Of a stretch of 8,181 bases of DNA, positions 1 through 5,539 are shown piece by piece. The notes below the pieces were generated by a model that did no database searches, was not told where the DNA came from, and worked only from the letters and a program-made list of their open reading frames with translations. Source of the DNA: Candidatus Scatoplasma merdavium (lineage in GTDB: Bacteria > Bacillota_I > Bacilli_A > RFN20 > CAG-288); contig JADING010000049.1 in assembly GCA_017694135.1 (NCBI GenBank), positions 1 through 8,181 on the forward strand, given 5' to 3'. The position numbers were made by a program, and so were the translations under genes. Position 1 is the first letter of the stretch, and each line of letters starts with the position of its first letter.

Positions 1-1253
1 CTGCTGTGGCTATCGTTTTGCTAATCATCGGTATCGGTGTGATTATGGGGTTGACAATCCCTAAGTTTAAAATCATGCAGAAACAGACCGATATAATTAA
101 CGGTTTAACGCAAGAAAATTTAACTGGTTTAAGAGTAGTAAGGGCCTTTAACGGAGAATCTTACCAAGAGAAAAAATTTAATAAGGCGAATGTTGAGCTG
201 ACTAAAACGCAATTGTTCACTGGCAGAGTAATGGGACTTATGTCTCCTTTGATGATTATTGTTATGAACGGTTTGACTTTGGCTATTTATTGGATTGGAT
301 CTCTTTTAGCTAACAAAGGTTCAGCTGATTACGCCACCATCACTTCTTTCACCATGCTTGCGACTCAAATTGTTATGTCGTTTATGATGCTTATTATGAT
401 GTTTATTTTCTGGCCCCGTGCTAGTGTTGCGGCGAATCGTATTAATGAAATTTTAGATATGGAGAATTCAATTAAGGATCCTGAAACTGAGAAGGAATTT
501 ATCAGTGAAGGAACAGTGGAGTTTAAAGATGTTTCATTTAAGTATCCTGACGCTGACGAATATGTTTTAGAGCATATATCTTTCAAGGCTAACAAGGGTG
601 AAACGGTGGCTTTTATCGGTTCTACTGGTTCGGGTAAATCGACTTTGATTAATCTTGTTAACCGCTTGTATGACGCTAGTGATGGTGAAGTTTTAGTTGA
701 TGGAGTCAACGTTAAAGATGTCAAGCAGAAGACGCTGCGCTCTAAGATCGGTTTTGTCCCGCAGAAAGGTCAGTTGTTTTCTGGAACTATTCTTTCCAAT
801 ATCGGTTTTGGCAAAGATATCGATGTTGAGAAAGCGGAGCACTGTGCTTCTATCGCTTGTGCTAGCGAATTTATCGAAAAGATGGACGGGAAGTATTTAG
901 CTCCGATTGCTCAAGGTGGAACTAACGTTTCTGGTGGGCAGAGGCAGAGGCTTTGTATCGCTAGAGCTATTGCGATTGATCCGGAGATTTTCGTTTTCGA
1001 TGATTCTTTTTCCGCTTTGGACTTTAAGACTGATAAACAAGTTAGGCAGAACTTAGCGAAAGAAGAAAAGGGGAAGACGAAACTCATTGTGGCTCAGCGC
1101 ATTGGAACTATTATGGACGCTGACAAGATCGTGGTTTTACAAGAAGGGAAAATGGTTGGTATTGGTACCCACAATGAGCTTTTAAACAATTGCCCTGTTT
1201 ATAAAGAGATAGCGTTATCTCAGCTTTCAAAGGAGGAGCTTGGATTAGAATGA
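1..1253 (+). CDS. ABC exporter half-transporter, degenerate-site subunit (LmrC/BmrC/TM287-like), 5' truncated
   Basis: This is one half of a heterodimeric type IV ABC exporter, a membrane pump that uses ATP to move drugs, lipids or peptides. The window cuts the gene: the frame is open to the left edge, so the GTG at 6 is probably internal, and about 160 residues (the first membrane helices) are missing. Numbered from that GTG, helices lie near 2-18, 78-102 and 115-136, and the coupling segment ENLTGLRVVRAF is at 37-48. The nucleotide-binding domain spans about 170-405, with Walker A GSTGSGKST at 205-213, Q-loop Gln253 and signature VSGGQ at 308-312. Walker B reads IFVFDD, so Asp333 replaces the catalytic Glu, and Gln364 replaces the switch-loop His. 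In characterised heterodimers (TM287/288, LmrCD, BmrCD) both changes mark the subunit with the non-hydrolysing site. It overlaps its partner by 4 bases. The substrate cannot be predicted. Confidence 0.95.
   Translation, partial: AVAIVLLIIGIGVIMGLTIPKFKIMQKQTDIINGLTQENLTGLRVVRAFNGESYQEKKFNKANVELTKTQLFTGRVMGLMSPLMIIVMNGLTLAIYWIGSLLANKGSADYATITSFTMLATQIVMSFMMLIMMFIFWPRASVAANRINEILDMENSIKDPETEKEFISEGTVEFKDVSFKYPDADEYVLEHISFKANKGETVAFIGSTGSGKSTLINLVNRLYDASDGEVLVDGVNVKDVKQKTLRSKIGFVPQKGQLFSGTILSNIGFGKDIDVEKAEHCASIACASEFIEKMDGKYLAPIAQGGTNVSGGQRQRLCIARAIAIDPEIFVFDDSFSALDFKTDKQVRQNLAKEEKGKTKLIVAQRIGTIMDADKIVVLQEGKMVGIGTHNELLNNCPVYKEIALSQLSKEELGLE
1229..1236 (+). promoter_or_regulatory. Ribosome binding site of the second ABC gene
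   Basis: AAAGGAGG lies inside the 3' end of the first ABC gene, 13 bases before the ATG at 1250. The spacing is longer than the usual 5-10 bases. No ATG, GTG or TTG in the right frame lies closer, so the ATG of the ATGA overlap remains the best start. Translational coupling through that overlap would compensate for the long spacing and help keep the two subunits equimolar. Confidence 0.7.
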
Positions 1254-3037
1254 AAAGTAAAAAATATACAGTAGACATGGTTTCCGGGCTCAAGGCTCAA
1301 GGTGAAATAAAGAAGGGATTTGTTATTGCTTTAATCGTCTCTTCATTGTTGATGATTGGCTCGGTTGTCTGTCAGATTATTGCCCCTTCAATTTTAAAAG
1401 AGCTGACTAATGAGATTGCTTATAACGCCTTGTCTCATTCTATCGATATTGATTTTATTATTGAGAAAGCTCTGATTTTAATTTTGATTTACGCTTTGGT
1501 TGCCGTTTCTAGTTATGTTTCTAGTTATGTGATGACCACGATTTCTCAGCTGTTATCTATGAGATTGAGAACTAAGATTACTAAGAAAATCAACGATGTT
1601 CCTCTTTCTTATTTTGATTCTCATCAGTTTGGTGATATTTTGTCTCGTTTGACAAACGATGTCGATCAGATTGGTCAATCTCTCCAGCAGTCGGTTTCGA
1701 TGATTGTCCAATCGGCCTTGCTTATTATCGGCGTCTTGATCGCTATGTTTGTTACTTCTTGGCAGATGGCGTTAACTACCTTAATTTCCGTTCCGTTTAT
1801 GGCGGTTTTCCTCATCATTGTCACCAAGTTTGCTATGCCGCAATTTAGGGCGAGACAAGAGACTTTAGGTGATGTTAACGCGGTTGTAGAGGAAGATTAC
1901 AATGGCCAGTTAGTCATTAAGTGCTTTAACGCCGAAGAGAAAGTCAAAGCGGATTTTGAGAGATCTAACCAAGCTCTTAAAAACGCGATGTTTAAGGCTC
2001 AGTGTTTCGGCGGTCTGATGCAACCTTTGGTTTCTTTTATCTCTTACGTAGCTTATGCAGCGGTCTTTGTTGTCGGCGGTTTGCTTGTTGTTAATGATCC
2101 AGCTTTCTCTTATGGTATCATTACTGAATTTATGATTTACGTTAATCTGTTCCAGTCTCCGCTTTCTCAGATTGCTCAGGCCATGAATACTATGCAGATG
2201 GCAGCGGCGTCATCTTCGCGCGTGTTCTCTTTCTTAAATGAAAAAGAACTTGAAGATGAGAGCGACAAGAAGTATGTGTTTAAAGATGAAAACGGTAAGG
2301 AGCAGGTTAAAGGGCAGGTTGAATTTAAAAACGTCTGTTTCTCTTACGATGATTCGCGCGAGATTATTCACAATTTCTCAGCGAAGATTTCTCCGGGTAT
2401 GAAAGTCGCTATCGTTGGACCTACCGGTGCTGGTAAAACCACTTTAGTTAACCTATTGATGAGATTCTACGAAGTGACTTCTGGTGAAATTCTTATCGAT
2501 GGGGTTTCTTCAAAGGATATGCCAAGAGAAGAGATGCACGATATTTTCGGAATGGTTTTGCAAGACACTTGGTTGTTTAGAGGAACTATAAAGGAAAACT
2601 TGGTTTACAACACTAAGGATGTTGAGCAAGAAACTATTGATAAAGCCTGTAAAGAAGCTAATATCGCTCATTACATCAAGACTCTTCCTGGTGGGTACAA
2701 TTACATGTTAGAAGACGAATCTTCAGTGTCTGGTGGACAAAAGCAGCTAATGACGATCGCTAGAGCGATGATAAAAGATGCTCCTTTACTCATTCTTGAT
2801 GAGGCTACTTCTAACGTCGATACGAGAACAGAAGAAAAGATTCAAGAAGCGATGGATAGAATGACTAAAGGAAGGACTTCTTTCGTTATTGCCCACAGGC
2901 TTTCAACTATTAAAAATGCCGATCTTATCTTAGTTATGAGAAACGGAAATATCGTTGAACAGGGAACCCACGATCAGCTTATGGCGCAAAATGGTTTCTA
3001 CGCTTCGCTTTATAATTCTCAGTTCTCGTTTGAGTAG
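1250..3037 (+). CDS. ABC exporter half-transporter, canonical subunit (LmrD/BmrD/TM288-like)
   Basis: This is the complete second half of the heterodimeric exporter, 595 residues, the normal size for a fused membrane plus ATPase half. Hydrophobic helices lie near 24-46, 73-96, 152-170, 172-192, 258-282 and 288-306. The transmembrane domain includes PLSYFDSHQFGDILSRLTND at 118-137, a typical type 1 exporter signature. The ATPase domain starts near 356, with Walker A GPTGAGKTT at 390-398, Q-loop Gln438, signature SVSGGQ at 492-497, Walker B LLILDE with catalytic Glu518, and switch His549. All catalytic residues are canonical, unlike its partner, so this subunit supplies the Walker B Glu and His of the active site. 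The start is the ATG of the ATGA overlap. Its stop directly abuts the stop of the opposing cca gene. Regulation and substrate are not visible, since the operon promoter lies outside the window. Confidence 0.95.
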   Translation: MKSKKYTVDMVSGLKAQGEIKKGFVIALIVSSLLMIGSVVCQIIAPSILKELTNEIAYNALSHSIDIDFIIEKALILILIYALVAVSSYVSSYVMTTISQLLSMRLRTKITKKINDVPLSYFDSHQFGDILSRLTNDVDQIGQSLQQSVSMIVQSALLIIGVLIAMFVTSWQMALTTLISVPFMAVFLIIVTKFAMPQFRARQETLGDVNAVVEEDYNGQLVIKCFNAEEKVKADFERSNQALKNAMFKAQCFGGLMQPLVSFISYVAYAAVFVVGGLLVVNDPAFSYGIITEFMIYVNLFQSPLSQIAQAMNTMQMAAASSSRVFSFLNEKELEDESDKKYVFKDENGKEQVKGQVEFKNVCFSYDDSREIIHNFSAKISPGMKVAIVGPTGAGKTTLVNLLMRFYEVTSGEILIDGVSSKDMPREEMHDIFGMVLQDTWLFRGTIKENLVYNTKDVEQETIDKACKEANIAHYIKTLPGGYNYMLEDESSVSGGQKQLMTIARAMIKDAPLLILDEATSNVDTRTEEKIQEAMDRMTKGRTSFVIAHRLSTIKNADLILVMRNGNIVEQGTHDQLMAQNGFYASLYNSQFSFE

Positions 3038-4381
3038 TTATAAAAACGTATCAATTTTATTTAAAAGAGTCTGTTTATCGTTAGAATTGGGATTATCGAT
3101 AACGTATTTCAGCGCGTTAGATAAGATAGTCCCAATTTCTTTTCCTTTGTAACCTAAGTTAATGAGATCGTATCCGTTTATCTTTAAGTCTTTTAAAGAT
3201 AAGCATTCGTTCTGCTTCTTTATTTCTAAATATAGCTTTTCAATTTCATCGATGGTTTTTAAATAGTCTTTAGATAGATCTGATTGAGCTAAACAATCCG
3301 CTCGTTGCAATGCTAAATAAGAAGGGAACATATCTAAACCAATTTTAAACACGCCTCTTCTAACGCTTTTTAATACAGGAGGAAATTGATCTTGGTGATG
3401 TAAGACTAAGAAAGAAACATCGCTAATTAGTTTCTTGCTTGTGTGAAAACCTTCGAGAATGGTTTCGCAAAGTTTTGCTCCGACAACCGGATGGTTGTAA
3501 AAGTGAGCTGATCCATCTTCCATAGTTTTGCAAGCTGGCTTGCCGATATCGTGGAAAAGCCCTGCTAATCTCAATGTGAGATCTTTAGGGAGGTTTTCCA
3601 TAGTTTTAATAGTGTGTATACCGACTGTGTATATGTGATGGGGGTTCTCTTGCGTTGTTTCCATCATAGTGTCAAATTCAGGGAAAACAACTTTGGTAAT
3701 TGAAAGCTCGTAGCAGTCCACAAGTTTGTTTACGTTATCTGAGAGACATATTTTAAAAAGTTCGTCTCTTATTCTTTCTTGGGAGATGTTTTTAAGCAGT
3801 GGAGCTTTGTTTTTGCATGCTTGAGCGGTATTTTCATCAAGTTTAAAACCGAGTTGGGCAGAGAAACGAACAGCGCGAAGAATTCTTAAAGCATCTTCAT
3901 CGAATCTTTGAGAGGGTTCACCAACTGCTCTAATTATTCCGTTTTTTAAATCTTCTTGTCCGTTGAAAAAGTCTATTAGACCTGTCTTAGAAGAATATGC
4001 CATGGCGTTAATAGTGAAGTCACGTCTAGCTAAATCTTCTTTTAAAGATGAGGTGAAGGATACTGAAGATGGGTGGCGGTTATCTAAGTAATCTCCATCG
4101 ATTCTGTAAGTTGTAACTTCGTAATTTGTGGAATTTAATCTGACCGTTACTGTTCCGTGCGCGATACCTGTATCAATGGTTTTAGGGAATATTTTCTTTA
4201 TCTCTTCTGGCTTCGCGGAAGTGCAGATATCGTAATCGTTAGGTTTTTTATTAAGCAGCTCATCTCGAACGCATCCGCCGACCATAAAAGCTTCAAATCC
4301 GTTTGACTGGAGGGTTTCGATAATGTAGTTCACGTCTTTAGGTATATTTATCTTTTTCATCTTATGTAATTGAGCAATCAA
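3038..4381 (-). CDS. cca: CCA-adding tRNA nucleotidyltransferase with HD domain
   Basis: This is a class II nucleotidyltransferase that builds or repairs the 3' CCA end of tRNAs in the cytoplasm, 447 residues. The head domain has GGCVRD at 35-40, the metal-binding pair Asp49/Asp51 in NDYDICT, and RRDFTINAM at 119-127. The template motif EDALR is at 162-166, within RFDEDALRILRAVRF. A full-length flexible loop (about 92-118, including RHPSSVSF) argues for a CCA- or A-adding enzyme rather than a CC-only one. A C-terminal HD phosphohydrolase-like domain has His256, HD at 277-278, His297 and HHQD at 328-331. It probably acts on phosphates at the tRNA end, as HD domains of this family do. The TTG at 4381 is preferred because AAAGGA sits 9 bases upstream. 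The ATG at 4360 (residue 8) aligns better with the usual family start but has no ribosome binding site. A poly(A) polymerase role is the main alternative. Confidence 0.93.
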   Translation of the reverse strand: MIAQLHKMKKINIPKDVNYIIETLQSNGFEAFMVGGCVRDELLNKKPNDYDICTSAKPEEIKKIFPKTIDTGIAHGTVTVRLNSTNYEVTTYRIDGDYLDNRHPSSVSFTSSLKEDLARRDFTINAMAYSSKTGLIDFFNGQEDLKNGIIRAVGEPSQRFDEDALRILRAVRFSAQLGFKLDENTAQACKNKAPLLKNISQERIRDELFKICLSDNVNKLVDCYELSITKVVFPEFDTMMETTQENPHHIYTVGIHTIKTMENLPKDLTLRLAGLFHDIGKPACKTMEDGSAHFYNHPVVGAKLCETILEGFHTSKKLISDVSFLVLHHQDQFPPVLKSVRRGVFKIGLDMFPSYLALQRADCLAQSDLSKDYLKTIDEIEKLYLEIKKQNECLSLKDLKINGYDLINLGYKGKEIGTILSNALKYVIDNPNSNDKQTLLNKIDTFL

Positions 4382-4390
4382 ATTTTATTA

Positions 4391-4396
4391 TCCTTT
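4391..4396 (-). promoter_or_regulatory. Ribosome binding site selecting the TTG start of cca
   Basis: On the minus strand AAAGGA is followed by 9 bases and then TTG (4381-4379). The ATG seven codons further in lies 30 bases from this motif and is preceded by CAATTACATAAG, which has no Shine-Dalgarno character. The site therefore favours the TTG start. Confidence 0.6.
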
Positions 4397-4405
4397 AGGA
4401 TTAAT

Positions 4406-4427
4406 TATCAATATGCTTGTATTGATA
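4406..4427. repeat. Perfect 8-bp inverted repeat in the cca leader
   Basis: TATCAATA (4406-4413) and TATTGATA (4420-4427) are exact reverse complements separated by six bases. The repeat lies about 10 bases upstream of the cca ribosome binding site and overlaps a weak minus-strand -10-like GATAAT (4409-4404). It could be an operator or a small RNA hairpin. No T-rich tail follows on either strand, so it is not a terminator. Function is inferred from position only. Confidence 0.4.
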
Positions 4428-4437
4428 GAAAACATAT

Positions 4438-4468
4438 ATCTAGTAAGGAAACTATGAAGTAACTAGAT
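4438..4468. repeat. Second inverted repeat upstream of cca
   Basis: ATCTAGT (4438-4444) and ACTAGAT (4462-4468) are exact reverse complements around a 17-base spacer. If two or three bases bulge out, the arms extend outward through AACAT and ATGTT. The repeat lies between the terminator of the upstream minus-strand gene and the start of cca, so it would be in the cca leader or promoter zone. No known riboswitch or T-box sequence was recognised here. Confidence 0.3.
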
Positions 4469-4482
4469 GTTTTTAACGTAGC

Positions 4483-4528
4483 AAAAAAGGCTGTTAAACT
4501 AAGTTTAGTTTTAGTTAATAACAGCCTT
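4483..4528 (-). terminator. Rho-independent terminator after the four-helix membrane protein gene
   Basis: On the minus strand a 10-bp stem, AAGGCTGTTA pairing with TAACAGCCTT (4519-4528 with 4487-4496), is followed by a run of six T (4488-4483). The stem can continue with six more pairs (4497-4502 with 4511-4516) after a two-base bulge, leaving an 8-base loop. It starts about 20 bases past the stop of the 4549-5058 gene. It should separate that gene's transcript from cca, so cca probably has its own promoter. Confidence 0.9.
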
Positions 4529-4548
4529 AGATCTAGATTTGGTTTGTG

Positions 4549-5058
4549 TTATTTAGCTTTTCTTGAGAAGAGAATAGAAACGACATCAACGGCGGCAGCG
4601 GCTAAGGCTAAGACACCGGTGAGAACCGCTCCGGTTCCGAGTTTATAAACATCTTTTAATTCATCTGGTAAGTTATTGTAATCATCACCTAAAGCGAGTT
4701 GGACGGTGCAGAAGCAGATAATGGCGCCGACAAACAACAAGGCACCGGCAATGATGGGAGCGATGAGGCGAGAACGCACAGCACCAATAGAAGCTAAGGA
4801 TCCTAAGAGGATAGCGATAATGCCAATGACTAACATACCTGTCGGTTCAGCATTACCCATTTCGACACCATCAATTTCAACAGTACCTCCAAACACGATG
4901 TTGTGGAAAGGTATTGATGCTTCTATTTTCCCGAAAAAGGGAATTTCTTGAGATATTGTGATGCCATCTAAAGCTAAACCGATAAGAGACACCAAACCTA
5001 AAACGACAGCGACTATAGGTAAAATACGACCTAAGCCAATACGAGAATTACTAGCCAT
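4549..5058 (-). CDS. Four-helix membrane protein of unknown function
   Basis: This is a 169-residue integral membrane protein that I do not recognise. Hydrophobic segments lie near 12-31, 74-93, 97-119 and 142-164. Between the first two is a polar, beta-rich loop (about 32-72), which the positive-inside rule places outside the cell: Arg6, Arg11, Arg95 and Arg97 and the C-terminal SRKAK would be inside. A second outer loop (about 124-140) contains DDYNNLPDELKD. The outline (four helices, large first outer loop) resembles claudin or tetraspan folds, but I see no diagnostic motif and this is shape only. There is no signal peptide cleavage site. The start is firm: AAGGAGG lies 10 bases upstream and TATAAT just beyond. 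A terminator follows the gene, so it is probably transcribed alone. Neighbours give no clue to its role. Confidence 0.85.
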   Translation of the reverse strand: MASNSRIGLGRILPIVAVVLGLVSLIGLALDGITISQEIPFFGKIEASIPFHNIVFGGTVEIDGVEMGNAEPTGMLVIGIIAILLGSLASIGAVRSRLIAPIIAGALLFVGAIICFCTVQLALGDDYNNLPDELKDVYKLGTGAVLTGVLALAAAAVDVVSILFSRKAK

Positions 5059-5068
5059 TTATATATAG

Positions 5069-5075
5069 CCTCCTT
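5069..5075 (-). promoter_or_regulatory. Ribosome binding site of the four-helix membrane protein gene
   Basis: On the minus strand AAGGAGG is followed by 10 bases and then ATG (5058-5056). The near-perfect anti-16S match fixes the start codon and suggests efficient translation. Confidence 0.85.
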
Positions 5076-5085
5076 CAATAATCCT

Positions 5086-5091
5086 ATTATA
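5086..5091 (-). promoter_or_regulatory. Probable -10 box for the four-helix membrane protein gene
   Basis: A perfect TATAAT reads on the minus strand at 5091-5086, about 28 bases before the start codon. Where a -35 box is expected (around 5108-5115) the sequence is only a poor match to TTGACA. The promoter call therefore rests on the -10 box, its position and the strong ribosome binding site after it. Confidence 0.55.
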
Positions 5092-5130
5092 ATATGAACA
5101 TTATTAAAGTTAGTTGTGCTTTGAAAATAA

Positions 5131-5266
5131 AAAGAAAGAACAAATGAGTTTAGAAAATTACAAGAAGAAAGAGTCAATGCGTTTGATGAAAATCTACGTA
5201 AAAGAGTTGAACGAGTTTTGTAGCAAAAAATTGAACACTTCTATAGCAGGAACGTTAATTCTCTAA
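5131..5266 (+). pseudogene. Possible decayed coding fragment upstream of the lipoprotein gene
   Basis: Two overlapping frames look weakly protein-like. From 5131 one reads through charged, helix-like stretches such as EFRKLQEERVNAFDENLRKR, then meets TAG at 5221. After the TAG it stays open to about 5353, starting QKIEHFYSR. Another frame gives a 40-codon ORF from ATG 5144 to TAA 5266 (MSLENYKKKESMRLM...). Neither has a good ribosome binding site. The charged pattern on both sides of the TAG favours a decayed gene over a real small protein, but chance in AT-rich DNA is possible. The rest of 5059-5407 shows nothing else apart from the two promoters. Confidence 0.25.
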
Positions 5267-5351
5267 GGTTATTAAAAAATACGAATATTTTTAAAATTTG
5301 CGAAAACATTAATTGGAACTTATTCCATACTGTTTTGAGGTTTTATTTAAC

Positions 5352-5378
5352 TTGAAATAAATCCTAATAATTTATAAT
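5352..5378 (+). promoter_or_regulatory. Promoter of the lipoprotein gene
   Basis: TTGAAA (5352-5357) and a perfect TATAAT (5373-5378) are separated by 15 bases, slightly shorter than the ideal 17. Transcription would start near 5385, giving a leader of about 20 bases that holds the ribosome binding site. Its position supports the ATG at 5408 as the original start of the lipoprotein gene. Confidence 0.6.
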
Positions 5379-5394
5379 ATATAGTGCGCAAAAC

Positions 5395-5399
5395 AAGGA
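5395..5399 (+). promoter_or_regulatory. Ribosome binding site marking ATG 5408 as the original start
   Basis: AAGGA is followed by eight bases and then ATG at 5408, an ideal spacing. No comparable site precedes the TTG at 5540. Translation therefore appears designed to begin at 5408, even though that frame meets a stop at codon 6. Confidence 0.7.
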
Positions 5400-5407
5400 T
5401 ATTTTTT

Positions 5408-5539
5408 ATGAAAAAGAAAAATTAAATTTTATTTAAAAGCATTTTATTACTCAGCTTACCTATTACAATTTTATCTTCTTGTGGGACAAATGAAATAGGT
5501 GGAGAATTACATACTATTTCTTTTTATGATGAATCAACT
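5408..5539 (+). pseudogene. Lipoprotein signal peptide segment interrupted by an in-frame TAA
   Basis: From ATG 5408 the frame reads MKKKN, then TAA (5423-5425), then ILFKSILLLSLPITILSSCG and on without a break into the large surface protein. Apart from the stop this is a textbook lipoprotein signal: a Lys-rich start, a hydrophobic core, and the lipobox LSSC with the lipidated Cys at codon 25. Changing T5423 to A would give AAA (Lys) and restore a continuous precursor. The promoter and ribosome binding site both point at this ATG. After the stop, the first standard start codon in frame is the TTG at 5540, which lies past the signal peptide. Either the gene is recently inactivated or variable, or the base is an error. 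Confidence 0.85.

Noticed and set aside
365..724. Antisense open frame of 119 codons within the first ABC gene
   Set aside because: It is fully overlapped by a well-supported ABC domain, has no ribosome binding site and no domain features, so it is a shadow frame.
3085..3137. Inverted repeat AATTGGGA / TCCCAATT downstream of the exporter operon
   Set aside because: The loop is 37 bases and no T-run follows directly. It lies within the cca coding region and is probably chance, so it is not called a terminator.
4381..4482. T-box or other riboswitch ahead of cca
   Set aside because: No T-box core sequence or other recognised aptamer was seen; there are only two simple inverted repeats.
5144..5266. 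40-codon ORF as a real small protein
   Set aside because: No good ribosome binding site, no promoter, and an overlapping frame looks more protein-like, so it is reported only as possible debris.
5408..5425. TAA read as a sense codon (reassigned genetic code)
   Set aside because: TAA also serves as the stop of cca and of the 4549-5058 gene, and the other genes contain no in-frame TAA. TGA and TAG also act as stops here.
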